Below the pieces are notes generated by a model. It saw nothing but the letters and a program-made list of their open reading frames with translations. It searched no databases and was not told the origin of the DNA. The position numbers and the translations under genes were made by a program. 64,000 bases of DNA from Capsaspora owczarzaki ATCC 30864 (lineage: Eukaryota > Opisthokonta > Filasterea), in NCBI RefSeq assembly GCF_000151315.2, contig NW_011887300.1, forward strand, positions 490,329-554,328. The letters are read 5' to 3'. How positions within the stretch are numbered: the first letter of the stretch is position 1; the number at the start of each line of letters is the position of its first letter. Shown here piece after piece: positions 36,286 to 48,362 of this stretch.

Positions 36286-39200
36286 CACTCCGCGGGCTTT
36301 CAAAGCGAATGGGGCTGCGTTCAATACTTCTTCGTCCATGAGTTTGGCTGCGCTGGCGAATTGGGCGGCCGCACCGCAGACCCTGTCCCCTGCAGCTCAA
36401 GCCGCCGCTCGAAACAGCCTCAAAGGTGCTCCGGCCGCCGTGAAAAAGGCACCAGTCACCGGCACTACTGCCAATGGCAGTGTCAGCAACGCGCAGCGAG
36501 ATGTCCAACGAAAGGCTGAAATGTCACGTTTGCAGCAAATGTCAATGAAGCTGAAGGCTCCTTCGTCTGCTGCCGCCGCTGCTCCACCGCCGGTTGAGTC
36601 ATCGTCATCCTCCAGCTCTTCCAGCGAGGAAGATGAAGATGAGGACGAGGAAGAAGCAGCACAAGACGACGCAGAGGAGAAGAAGATGGCCCAAGTTCGA
36701 ACAACAACAGCAACAACGTCGCAGCCTGCCGCTGATCGTTCCATTGTAACACCAACAACAACAACAACAACAGCCACAGCAACCACAGCAACACCACCAC
36801 CAGCAGCAGCACCCGCCGAAGCCACACCAGTCCCTTCCAAACCCGCCTTTTACGTGACTGTCAAGCGCCCCGAACACATTCAAGCAGCCCGATTGCAGCT
36901 TCCGATTCTTGCAGAGGAACAGCGCATTATGGAAGCCATCACGGAAAACGACGTGCTCATCTTGTGCGGTGAAACTGGCTCTGGCAAAACCACCCAAACA
37001 CCCCAATTCTTGTACGAGGCAGGCTACGGCAGCCTCAACCCCAAGAGCCCCCACCCAGGGCTGATTGGAGTGACCGAGCCTCGCCGAGTCGCCGCTGTCA
37101 GCATGGCCCGGCGCGTTGCTGGCGAACTCTGCTTGTCAGAGCGACAGGTGTCGTATCAAATCCGCTACGAGGGCACCGTGTCAAACGACACGCGCATCAA
37201 GTTCATGACGGATGGTGTGCTCTTGCGTGAGATTGAGAACGACTTTCTCCTTCGGAAATACTCGGTCATTATCATTGACGAGGCTCACGAGCGCAGCATC
37301 AACACGGACATTCTGATTGGCCTGCTGTCGCGCATTGTTCCGCTCCGCGCAGAGCTTTCTCGCGAGCAACTGCGCCAACCCCTTGCCGACAAGGCGACCG
37401 CACGACTCCAACCGCTCAAACTTGTCATCATGTCTGCAACACTGCGTGTTGAGGACTTTACGAGCAACGCACGGCTCTTCCCGTCCGGACCGCCTCCAGT
37501 CTTGTCTGTCGACTCGCGCCAGTATCCCGTCACGGTGCACTTTAACAAGCGGACGCCGCCCAAGGACTATGTGACTGAGGCGTTCAACAAGGTGTGCAAG
37601 ATTCATCGCCGGCTGCCTCCAGGTGGCATTTTGATTTTCGTGACTGGCCAGCAGGAAATTGCCGATCTCGCCCGCAAGCTCCGCGACGTCTTCCCAGCCA
37701 AGGCCAGCAAGCGGGCACTGGAGCGTCTGCGGGAGGCGACCGAGCACGGCCGTTCCGTTGCAGCCACCGCCGCGGCAGCTCGAGCGATTGCGAGCAGCCC
37801 AGCTTCTGCCTCTGCTGCTTCTTCTTCGACCAAGGACGAGTCAACCTCTGGAGACCTTTTCGAGTCCGGCACTGGCGAGAACGACATTTCACCCACTGAA
37901 CAGCTGGCCGGTGGTGTGGCGGAGCTGATTGACCAGATGCAACATCGCCCAGCAGCTCCAGGCGGATCTGCAGCTGCCAAGGCCTCGCCCAGTGTGTCTC
38001 GACGCACCGAGGATGACTCCGATGCCTCCGATGCCGACGACCAGGACGACATGGATGTTTCCAGTGGCTCGGACAACGAGTATACCAGCGACTTTGACGA
38101 CGAGGATGGTTTCGATATGGGTGACGAGGAAGACGACACGGTTGCACTGGACAATCCGTTCAGCCTTGCGAATGTCATGCGCACGACTGACTCTTCCACT
38201 AACGAAGAAGGCCCTTCAACTGTGAGCGCTGCGGACTCGGCGCCGTCGTCGGCCTCGCCGTCTAGTAGCAAGAAGCCCGCGCCTGCCCGCCGCGAAACGC
38301 TGTCTGATAACGACCTTGGCCTGCACATCCTCCCGCTGTACTCTCTGTTGCCATCGGCTCAGCAAATGCGTGTCTTCCAGGATCCTCCGGCCGGAACGCG
38401 TTTGTGTGTGATTGCCACCAATGTTGCCGAGACTTCGCTGACCATCCCTGGCATCCGATACGTCGTTGACACTGGCAAGGTCAAGGAGCGCCAGTTTGAT
38501 CGCACCACTGGCATCTCGTCATTTGCCGTCGAGTGGGTTTCCAAGGCTGCCGCGAATCAACGCGCTGGTCGTGCGGGCCGTACCGGACCTGGTCATTGCT
38601 ATCGGCTGTACTCCTCGGCTGTCTTTGAGCACGAGTTCCAGCAGTTCTCTCCGCCCGAAATCGAGCGAATGCCCATCGAGGGTCTGTACCTGCAGATGAA
38701 GAACATGGGCATTGACAATGTGGTCAACTTCCCTTTCCCGACACCGCCCGATCGCAGTGGCTTGGCCGCTGCCGAGCGCTTGCTTACAAGTCTCGGCGCT
38801 ATCGAGTCTACCACAAAGCACGTCAGCGAAGTGGGTCGCGCCATGTCGCAGCTGCCCGTGCTGCCTCGCTACGCCAAAATGCTCATGCTTGCCCGCCAGC
38901 ACGATATGCTGCCGCTGGTCGTGTCGCTCGTTTCTGCGCTGTCCGTCCGCGATCTCTTCACCTTGGACACGCAACGCGCCGAGATCATGCAGCAGGAAGA
39001 GGAAGACCAGGAAGCACAGACGGCCATGCGGCAGCTGGGCATTGCCCGAAAGTCGGCCGACTCGACTGTGTCCGCCTCCAACGCCGCCGCCGCCCGCGCA
39101 GCCATGTCTGTGCGACAGCAATGGGGCGCCATTGCCCAGTCCCTCGAGTCGGACTTGCTCGTGATGCTCGCTGCTGTTGGGGCGTTCGAATTTGGAACCG

Positions 39201-40252
39201 CCGACGAAAAGTTTTGCCTGGCACACTGCTTGCGCTACAAGGCGCTTGTGGAAGCTCGCAAGCTCCGTTCCCAATTGGTGGATGTCGTCAATGCACTCCA
39301 GCGCCAATCCGCCCCAAACCAAGCCCCGCTCAAGGCCACTGGCAAAATCAAGCCTCCCTCGCCTGTCCAGTCCAAGCTGCTCAAGCAAATAGTGCTTGCC
39401 GGGTTTGGTGACTGCGTTGCTCGGCGCAGCGAGGAGATTGCTGTTTACGGCAAAAACTCGGCCCGACTGGTGCCGTATCTCTGCTCTGCCACCGACGAGC
39501 CCGTCTTTATCCATCCGTCCAGCTTTATGCCGCGCGCCAATCCGCCGCTATTCGTCGTGTACCACGAGCTCACGCGTGCTGCTGCCAAAGCCTCCAACCC
39601 CAACCAGCAGCCAAGGCTATACATGCGCGGCGTGACGGCGATTGACCCCCTCTGGCTGCCCGTGATTTGCCCGGCGCTGAGCGTGCTTTCAAAGCCACTG
39701 GAGCTGCCCATGCCCCGTTATGACGCTGCGACTGACCGCTTGCGTTGCTACATTTCCGGCACGTACGGACAGCGCAACTGGTCCATCCCGGCGCAGGAGA
39801 TGGACTTTCCCGCAGGCGGCGAGCGATACCGCTGGTTTGGTCGCCTGCTGCTCGAGGGCAAAATCTTGCCAGGATTCGCTCAGTTTGAGCCCGAGCTTGT
39901 CAGTCGCCCCAACGTGCTAAACAAGACGTGGGCGCAGGAGCGCATTGTTTCGATTGTGCGCGCGCTCTCCGACAACCACATTGATACCAAAGCCAAACTC
40001 CTCGCCAAGTGGGAGACCGACGTGCGCTTCTTGCTGGAGCCTTACATGCTCTGGCTCCCCAAAGAGCTGCACGCGACGGTCGTGGCAAACTGGCCGTTCC
40101 GCAGCGAAACGACCGCCAAATTCCCCGTGCGCGCTCCTGCAGGTGGCAACCGGGCTCCCGTCATCAACCGCGCGTTGGAACAAATGCAACGAATGGGCGT
40201 CAACGAAGGTGGCACTGCCATGGATGTTAGCAGTGATGAGGATTCCGATTGA
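35255..40252 (+). CDS. DHX37: DEAH-box RNA helicase DHX37 (Dhr1/Ecm16)
   Basis: This is an intronless frame of 1665 residues. DHX37/Dhr1 releases U3 snoRNA from pre-ribosomes during small-subunit assembly in the nucleolus. The start at 35255 (MAKNRVGFNAKGRQSK) matches the conserved N-terminal KGRQ motif; the longer frame starts at TTG. DGSNALVMPGSRK and STKQRRRLEAILSKKQKAAQ are diagnostic of the N-terminal region. The core has Walker A GETGSGKTTQTPQF (about 573), DEAH in IIIDEAHERS (about 672), SAT in IMSATLR (about 725) and QRAGRAGRTGPGHCYRLY (about 1100). HA2 and OB-fold domains and a conserved C-terminus follow. Two large acidic or disordered insertions stand out: a poly-Asp run encoded by GAC/GAT repeats (36220-36285), and an insertion between helicase motifs III and V (about 840-1000) rich in Ser/Ala/Asp. 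The core is complete. Confidence 0.96.
36220..36285 (+). repeat. GAT/GAC trinucleotide run encoding poly-Asp
   Basis: About 20 consecutive Asp codons, mostly GAC, lie in the acidic N-terminal region of the helicase. Confidence 0.95.
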
Positions 40253-40394
40253 GCTGGTTTTTTTCTTTTTGGTTGTTGTTTTGCGCATTGTCTGGAGTCT
40301 GCTGTATTTTTTTGGGTTTTTCTGAACTTGAGGTATAGAATTCACGAAATACGTCTCAGCCTTGTGAGTCTGCGAGGTGGGTGCCACTGTTGAA

Positions 40395-42212
40395 TCAAGA
40401 AAAATGGCGTTGGTGGGAATCCTGAGGCGGGGTAGAGATGCTGGTGGCATCCGACTGCGCGTCTGCTACTCCTGCGGGTGCCAACGAGGGAATGTTTCGC
40501 AATGTCAATCGAGCTGGCGCCGCGGGAATCTGTGGGGAGGCGCGCTGTTCCAATACAACAATGCGAGTTGAGTCAATAAAATTACATCGGGCACACTGAG
40601 ATGAGTAAACGAGCGATACCGAGTGATGTGGAGTGACTTGATGAATCGGACCACTTGTGATGGGCGCTTGAGGTATCGGACTGGGTGTCGCAGTACACGA
40701 TATGAGGTCAGTTGCATTCTGACTTGCGCTCATTCTCTCACGAACCAGTTTTGGACGCCTTACCTCCATTCACCGCGAGAACGTGGTGACTTTCCAACAC
40801 CCGCATGCGCAGGCGCCATTGGAGAGATGGATCGCAGCAAGTGAGGGACAGGAGTGGCATTTTGAAGGGCCATCGGAACCCTGTCAATAAAACCCCAAAG
40901 GCAACTCAGCGATATTGACAGGCAGTGCTTCAAACACAATCCTGTCGACACCTGTTTACCGTTGAGCAAAGTTTGGAGCGGTTCGACGAGCCGGAGTCAC
41001 CAAGGAATGCGCCGTGTCAGCGTGCTGGCTTGGAGGCATCACCGAGCGAGGAGTGAAGAGTTGCAACGGACCTGGAGCCGGCCCTGGCGACTGTCTGACA
41101 TCCGCCAATCCTGCCGCACCTAGTGCATCTTCTGCTCGAATCTGAGCTTCCAAGTCTCGAATGCGCGACCGAGCTTCCGTCAGTTCTCGATCGAGCTGGT
41201 GCGCCTGTTCGAGCTTGACGCGCGCCTGTTGCATTTGGCGCTGCTTGATGGCCAGGCTCTGCTCGAGAAACTCTGTATACTGTGTCATCCATGGCTTAGT
41301 GACAGTGGATTGCAGCGCGTCATCTCTTCCCAGAGCACGGACGGGTTCAACGGCACCGAGTACTCACCATCATCCGATGCTGGTCTTGAAAGCGCATGAC
41401 TTCGCACACACGCTCCGTGTAGAAGGCCATGAGCTTGGCCGGTTCAATGTAGAGTCGACGCAACTCGGGTGGCATCTGATCAGAGATGGGAGAGAGTTAG
41501 ATCTAGTTTTCGGTTTTTGGCACAGCAGCAGCAGCAGCCGGTTTCGATCCGACATGCACACCTCATCGTTGAGCTCCATGCATGTTGCATCCTCGGAGCA
41601 GATTGGACACTTGAGATGAGTGCCGTTCCTTGAGCTGCCTCGCGCGACGTGCGGATTGGTGGTCTCGCCCGATGCTTGATGTAAGCCTGCAGCCGCTGCG
41701 GCCGTCGCTGCGCTCAACCCATTCGTTCGTTTTTCACACACCGCCCAAACAACAGACATTCAGTTGTTAGAGACAGCGAATGCCGCGTCGCAGACCAGTT
41801 TGAAGATGAAACGTGCGAATTGGCGTTCATCTTTCCCGCGGTTTTTTGAGTTTTGAAACGAGTTTCCGCTTCATCTTTCGTTCTCTTCAGCTCGACCACC
41901 GTTGCCATCGTCACACACACGCACAAACACACAGACACACTCGTCTGAGCTTGACGATGTCAGCGCACCTTCAGTCAGACACGCAACGCAGAGAATGTGC
42001 CCGCAGCTGGTCAGGTGGAACGACGGCGCTGCAGCGGCTGCCTCCGCTGAAGCGTGTTGCGACGAGCGGATGGCATCTCCAGTAGCAGCCAAGGACTGCC
42101 GAACCTGTGGTTGTGGTTGAAGATGCAATGGTCGCTCATTCCCAGAGGAACCAGCGGACGAAAGAGCAGTGACAAACGGCCGAAAGCACCGATTGCAATG
42201 AATCCAGTCCAT
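40395..42212 (-). CDS. RNF212/ZIP3/HEI10-like RING protein
   Basis: About six exons fit. Exon 1 (42212 to about 41970) starts MDWIHCNRCFRPF, continues with an Ala/Ser insertion, then FHLTSCGHILCVACLTE. Exon 2 (about 41710-41561) completes the RING with THLKCPICSEDA. Exon 3 (about 41475-41368) encodes MPPELRRLYIEPAKLM and RVCEVMRFQDQHRM. Exon 4 holds a coiled coil (YTEFLEQSLAIKQRQMQQAR, KLEQAHQLDRELTEARSRIR). The remaining exons are Pro/Ser-rich and end at 40395. The order of N-terminal CNRCF, CGHxxC and CPIC, then a helical coiled coil and a disordered tail, is that of the RNF212/Zip3 group, which promotes crossover formation in meiosis and is linked to SUMO. The start ATG at 42212 matches the WxxCNRC beginning of the family. 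The RING is interrupted by a 40-residue insertion between its first Cys pairs. Confidence 0.85.
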
Positions 42213-42501
42213 AGTGTTTGCACGAAAGAAAGAAAACACACAAAACAGCACGATGAATGAAGACTGTCGGCCATGGACGTTCAAACTGAGCGAATCGAGC
42301 GCAGTGTTGCACAACACAACTGCAAGTGCCTGAGAGAAACAGGACAACAAGTCATTACAATCATAAAAGGAGCGCAGAAAGCACAAACAACGTGTACTGA
42401 TACAACACACACACACAAAAAAGAGCAGCGCGGAAAACATTGCAACATGCATTCGAGACTGAGAGCTAAACACTTATAAAAAAAAAAAGAGACTTGGCCG
42501 C
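42213..42501. other. Spacer between tandem minus-strand genes
   Basis: Short A-rich spacer with an AAAAAAAAAA tract at 42478-42488 beside the anoctamin stop. It contains the promoter of the RING gene. No gene was seen. Confidence 0.4.
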
Positions 42502-45500
42502 TCAGTTATCGCCCATGACGCGATCAGCCTGGAACTTTTCGCGCTCAAGAGCAAGGCGAACAGCGCCGGGAACGTCGGGGATGATGAATGCGACAATGCG
42601 AGTCAGAATAAAGACGACGTGCTGCAAAACAGAGACAAGTCAAACAAACAAACAAACAAACAAACAAACAAACAAACAAACAAAAACAAAAACAAGAAAA
42701 AGGGCACGGAAGGTGAGCAATCTCATAAACGAAAAAGCATTTTTGACGTGCTTTTAACACAAAACCAAAATCTGAACACAAAAACCCCCCTTACCTCAAA
42801 GACAATGACAAAGGCAAAGCGGGCAGCAAGCATCTGCCAGAAGATGGGCAGGTACTCGCCAGTGGTGTCACGCCATGCATTGTAGTGGCAGGGGGGACCA
42901 ACAGGGGCCGTCGGGTAGCTGTCCTGGATGTAGTTGTTGAGGCTGCCATGGACATCCTTGTACACGAGGCGGGGGATGAACTCGGAAGTGAAGGCAATGA
43001 CAAAACCGTTGGTGATGACGGAAATGCCACCGACGACCGTCAGAATGGCCTGCCAAGTGCCAATGTCCTCAGCGGGAATCGGCGGGGGACGGCGAGTGGT
43101 GACAACGAGCTTGACGGCATCAAGGCGGATTTCAACAATGTTGTTCAGGAAGCCGAGCAAGGGGGCAAGCGGGAAGGCGGCAATGAACAGGGTGATGAAG
43201 CCGTACTGCAAAACCATCTCGAGGTACTCGCCAAAGAGGCCGCCGAACATGTTCAGGCTGGCGTCGCGCTGCCACTGGGGAGAGTTGACTTGGTCGACCT
43301 TGCGCTTGGACGAGATGGACTTGAGCATGGGGACGGCAAGCTCGATAATGTTGCCGACGACCTGCTTACCAGTGAAAATGATGACCAACTGGATGGTGAG
43401 ATCCATCATGCAGCCGTAGGGCGGGCAGCCGTCCAGCGTCTCGCCAAACAGCGTGTCCGACGAGCCAGGCACGTTGCGGAACTTGCCCTTGAAGAAGGCG
43501 ACATAAAAGATCGAGGCGTACGAGTTGACAAACTGGAAGAGGAAAATCTTAAAGATGAGAACGTCGTCATAGTCGGTCTGAGTGCGGTGGTTTTCCCAGT
43601 CCGTCATGATGGTGGCGAGCTTGGTGTAAATGCGGTTGAGAATCACGATACACGTCAAGTTGAGAAGCGCAGCCGTGAACGCAGTGAGGGCAGACGCATT
43701 CGAAGGGTCCCTGTTGTAGAACGAGGCGCGGACAGCGAGGCGGTACGACAGGACGGCAACGACGGCAATCAGAACGCAAGCAAGCAGGGTCACGATGGCA
43801 AAGACGGAGGTCAAAAACTTGAAGATGCGACGCTTGAAGGGGTAGTATTCCTCCTCCACGCCGGAAATGGGGTCCTTGCGCATTTCGGTACCATAGTACT
43901 GCGGGCGCGGCGGTTCGTCCTCTTCCAAGCCAATCACATCCCAGTCAAACACAATCTCGGCGTTGCGACGCTTCCAAAACTCGAGGAAGAGCGTCGCCCA
44001 CAGCGACATGATGGCAGCGAACGGAAGGGTGGCTTCGTTATCAAAAAAGTTTGAATACTGGTACGTGTTGCAGGCGTCGCTGAGGGTGTAGTTCTTGCAC
44101 GTGTTGCACACACCGCAGATGACCATTGAAGAAGAGCAGACTTGTTGGGCAATTTCGTTGTCCTTGTAGGTGCCAACGCCGTAAAGGAAGACGAGAATGC
44201 CAAGAATGGACGGAATGAAGAGCCAAGTCGTGTAAAAGCCGAGCCAAGCATAGTAGAGGCCAATTTGCTCGCCATAGTAGCGACGGATGAGGTTGAGGGG
44301 CTGGAAGCGGAAGAAGCACTTGAAGCGAGCCCACTTGGAGGCCAGAATGTAGCGGACAGAGTTGGCCGGCGGAGGCAGGGTCTCGCGGTTGGTGGGGCCG
44401 TCGTGCAGGGGGTAGGTGGCAGTGAAGACGTTCTTGAGCTGGAGCGCCGGCACACCCACGTCGGACGGCTTGGGGCCAAAGCGCGTGCGGTTGAGCATCG
44501 AGTACACGAGCAGCGAGCGCTGCGTCTGGTTGAAGAAGAGCTTGGGGTCTTCAATGTTCAGGAACTTGTCCTTGCGGTCGTAGCGGAAGGTGGCGGTGAA
44601 CGACTCCTCCTCCTCATCCAGCGGAACGCCCGCACGGCAGCACACCATCAGCGTGTTGATGACACCGCGCGCAGCCTGTTCAGCGAACGAGATCTTGGGG
44701 TAATCGGCGTCGCACTGCAGGGCATGGGCATGGGCATGGGGTTTTTGGGTTAGGAAAGCACACACGCAAAAAAAAAAACACACAACCACAGCACGCACAC
44801 ACCTTGATGGACAGCTTCAACTTGATGCGATCAGCCTCGTGAAGGAGGCGGTCGAACGAAGACGAGACCTTGTAGCATTCCCACAGACCATCGGAGGACT
44901 TTTCGTGCTCAATGGTGAGTTGGAAGCGCTTTTGGAGCTCGTCAAGGTACTTGTTGCGGCTCTCCGCGGCGGCCTCAAACCACTTGTTGTTGGTCTGGAC
45001 AACCAAGCAGTAGTCGATGGGGTCGCCATTCTTCATGAGGTAGTTGTCGGGCGACGACGAGTCCTGTGTTGAAGATGAAACGAGAAACGGCGATGATTGT
45101 CACACAGCGTGAGTGAGTGTTTTCGAGCTCGATGAAATACAACGGTTGAGAATGTCACGCCCCCTTCTGAATTTCTTATCGATGGTGACTTTTGTTATAC
45201 AAAAAACAACAAAAACAACAAAAACACACCCGAAAACCAAAAACACCAAATTTGGGCGAATGTTATTGAAACTGACTAAAAATAAATCTGCCAAAAAAAA
45301 AAATAAAAAATAAAAAAAATTGCGAGTTCCTTTTTGAAAGCTGGACTGCAAAACAGCCAGCGAGCCCACGACACGAGACACACACACGACACAGCACGAG
45401 ATAGACAAGCGCACTACGTCTCAGACGGAGCGATGAAAAGACGGGACAGCAATGGAAAGAATGGAAAGGGAAAGGCTGAAAAGGCTTAATAAAAAAAAAA

Positions 45501-46133
45501 AAATGAAAAAATAAAAAAAAATCCACATTTCGCTCTGCTGCTGTTTTTTCTCACTCGCTCGCACTCTCGTTCTCGGCACTTTCGAAGCACGGCTCTTGCA
45601 TTTCAAAGGAGCGCACTTCAAGCCTCTCTACGGGGGTTGGAATGGAGGGGGGGGGGCGAGACGAGTGGCTCAAGCAGCGAGTCAAACGAGTGAAGGGAGA
45701 AAAACAAAATAAAATCCAGTGTCACAACATGAGGTTTTTTTTTTTTTTTTTTTTTTGGTCTTTGGTTTTTGGATGAATCAGCACACTTGAGCAGCGAGGG
45801 CTGACCGACCATCCACAGTTCAGCACAAGACAAGCCTTCTTCTCGAACAAACACGCAGACGGCAGCAGAGAGACCAATGACGGGGAGCAGCAGCAGCAGC
45901 CGACAATGAGCGCGCAAAGAGAAACAAGGATTCGTTTGAATCTCAATAATAAATAAATAATAATAATAATAATACTTTTCAAAAGCAATCCTTCAACAGC
46001 AGCAAAGTCGGGTCTCTGAGTGTGTGTGTCATGGGTGTGGATGTAATGCGAGGTGCAGCGAGTGTGGTGGCAATAAAATCGTCGTTACCGCGATCGAACC
46101 GGTGCGGACTTCGTTCAGCTGAACGTCAGTCAT
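42502..46133 (-). CDS. Anoctamin/TMEM16 membrane protein
   Basis: Four exons are supported: 46133-46089 (MTDVQLNEVRTGSIA), about 45063-44804 (DSSSPDNYLMKNGDPIDYCL), about 44714-42796, and about 42624-42502. The first intron is about 1 kb and the exon phases agree. The protein has the anoctamin layout: a cytosolic N-terminal domain, about ten membrane segments, and the family landmarks YYGEQIGLYYAWLGFYT, FVNSYASIFYVAFFKGKF, GCMMDLTIQLVIIFTGKQ, and YLEMVLQYGFITLFIAAF. The calcium-site acidic residues visible in TM7-TM8 are conserved: the Glu pair in GEYLEM and Glu/Asp in NNIVEIRLDAVKLV. Members are calcium-activated chloride channels or lipid scramblases; which one this is cannot be read from sequence alone. 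The C-terminus ends in a charged helix (RLALEREKFQADRVMGDN). Confidence 0.93.
42642..42685. repeat. AAAC microsatellite in an anoctamin intron
   Basis: About ten tandem AAAC units within the last intron. Confidence 0.9.
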
Positions 46134-46863
46134 ATTTGAATAGGAAAAAAAAAAGAAAAAAAAAAAAGATGGGAATGAGCTCGATTTTGTTTTTGGGTGA
46201 ATTTGATGAATTTTGGGTGTGAAGGAAGAAAAAAGAAGTCGAAGGAAGGAACAAAGGACAGCCAGAGCGAAATATGCAAAGGGGAATGAATCGGGGTGGA
46301 GAGGGGTTAGGGGGAAGCGCGAGGAAAGAGGACGAAGGAAAATGCTTAAAACTTGCGCCCTTCCTTCCAGCATGGAACCTACCATCCCAAGCTGTGAACC
46401 TGCGCAGAGCAACCCTTCATTTTGTTGAGCCATGTTCTCTGGTGAAATTGTTGGGTGTGTTCTGCGCTGGTTTTTGCATTGCCTGACAAAACCGCAGCGA
46501 AACCAACAAAGGATTTGCAAATTCGCAGAGGTTCTTTCTTCTCGCTCTCCACTCACTCTCCACACCCAGCCCACAAGCAAATCGATATCACCATTGAGCA
46601 TAGGCAGTAACAAAAGCCCCGATTCTTTTGCTCTTCCAATTGTTCACAGCGTTCATCTCGGTCTTTCTGCATTTCGTTCCAGCAAGTTGTTGTTTCGCCC
46701 GGCTCCTCAATGTCAACTGCTGTGGTTCCGATTTCAGTGCGTGATTTAGCAACTCAAACTGCAAATCAGTCTTTGTATTTGCTCCGAGGTGTTGTTCCAT
46801 CCTCAGGGCACAAGAGGACCCCCCTGGATTGAAATTCACATCATCCAACTGCACAGTAAATGC
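46134..46863. other. Divergent region between anoctamin and a helical orphan
   Basis: Contains A-rich runs (46142-46170) and an Arg/Gly-rich GA-biased stretch at 46220-46350. It probably carries both promoters and 5' UTRs. No gene was seen. Confidence 0.4.
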
Positions 46864-48101
46864 ATGGCGCAGACGACCTCGCTCAACGTGCCCACGAGCG
46901 CTCCAGACATCCTTAGGAAAGCCACTGGTCCATCGAGCAGAAGCAGTTACCATGAGGTGCTGCAATTGCGACTCGTTCGTCTCAGTCACGTATCGCAGCT
47001 CGCGTGGTTGAAGCCAAGAGCCAGAATCGCGCACACGCCCAGCCAACCCGAGACTCTGGCGACAAGCACACATCATCATCCTGTTGCAAGACGTCGTTCT
47101 TCAAGACGGCGCACTGTTGCTCAAGGGCAGATCGCCGCCAGCCTCGTTTCACTCAATGCTCGTGTCGCGTCAAGCTCCAATGGCGGCGCAGTGACGCTGC
47201 AAGTCAGCCCGTGTCCTCCTGCTGCTGCTTCAGAGCATGGTCACGTTGGAGTCGACTCGAGGGTTTGGATCGGCCTTGTACTGGTGCATCCGCTGCTGAT
47301 CCAATCACTGTGGCTTGCTTTCACCGCTGAACAAAACACGAGCTCAAGCACCTCCCGGCGAGTACTCAACATGCGAGGTATCTCGACCATTGCCAAGGCC
47401 TATGCAATGTACTTGCATGCGTCCCCAGCGGATTTTGCTGGCCAAACCGATCGGCACCGAGCAGTTACGCTTATTCTCATGTCGCCGCCAATCTGTCCTC
47501 GCCAGCTTCAAGCTGACTTTGTGTGGTACGTGTTTCAACCCAAAACAATACCAGTGCTACATTGCCATGCCTGCAACCTCACGTGTTTTGAACTCTTTGT
47601 ATTCTCTTTCAGGTCGGCGATGGTCGGAGCTCTGGTTGCTCGACGAGCTGCAGCGTTGGGCGTCACAGCGTGGCTGTCGACCTTGGGAGGAGCGCACTCT
47701 GCACTGGGCGATCACAAGCACGAGCACGCCCTCGAAGCAGGCCGCCTGGCGCTCCAGCAGTTACGCGTGGCCATCCAACTCGGCGATCCTGGTTTGGTCG
47801 TTCGCTGCCGGCTCTTTTTCGCCTATTGCCTGATTCAACTGGGCCAATTTAAGCTTGCGTATCAATTGATCCGTTTCTTGCGGATGGTCGGCAAGCGAAC
47901 GCGCGATGCAAAGGTAATAATTGCAATGATTTTGATTTGGTTGCTTGAGACGCTGCGCTTTCTGTCGAGCTCATGTTTGTTGCCTTGGTTTGTCCCCAAC
48001 TATGACGACCTCAACAGTTTCTCATCATGTGCCGAGCCGCGTTGCTCAAGCTCCAACTCGCCATCCAGCGCTCTTCGATTCCCAATCTCGCGATCGAGTG
48101 A
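46864..48101 (+). CDS. Helical orphan protein
   Basis: Three exons fit and close in frame to 348 residues: 46864-47525, 47613-47913 and 48018-48101. The introns are 87 and 104 bp with GTACGT/TTTCAG and GTAATA/CAACAG ends. The first exon is Ser/Arg-rich and weakly constrained. The second and third exons are helical and more convincing: LEAGRLALQQLRVAIQLGDP, FFAYCLIQLGQFKLAYQLIR and LLKLQLAIQRSSIPNLAIE look like TPR-type helical hairpins. I do not recognise the family. The final TGA overlaps a GTGAGT that could act as a donor instead, which would extend the gene toward SEC24, whose ATG lies 262 bases further on. Confidence 0.55.
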
Positions 48102-48362
48102 GTTTCTGCCATTCCTGCCACTGCTATTTTCCCACCCTGTACTCCACCCTGTCTCTCTCTGTCCGTTTGTTGTTCCCATTGCCTTTGTACTGTACATGTA
48201 CATTAACGTTTCATTCCCAATGTCGATTTTCCATCATTTTGCTCCATTTCGCCCGCTCCCACTTCTTTGCTCATTGTTTTTTTTTTTCTTCTTCTTCCCT
48301 CTTTCATTTCATTTCATTTGTTTCATTCTTCTTAATTTCACTTTTGGGAGCGATCGATGATG

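Noticed and set aside
35188-36339. 383-residue open frame antisense to the DHX37 N-terminus
   Set aside because: Poly-Ser and poly-Ala stretches correspond to the complement of the Asp and Ala codons of the helicase; no independent support.
42885-44054. 389-residue open frame antisense to the anoctamin exon
   Set aside because: It is a frame shadow of the GC3-rich anoctamin coding strand; its composition is Asp/Glu/Arg/Val-rich with no recognisable domain, and the opposite strand has a full TMEM16 match.
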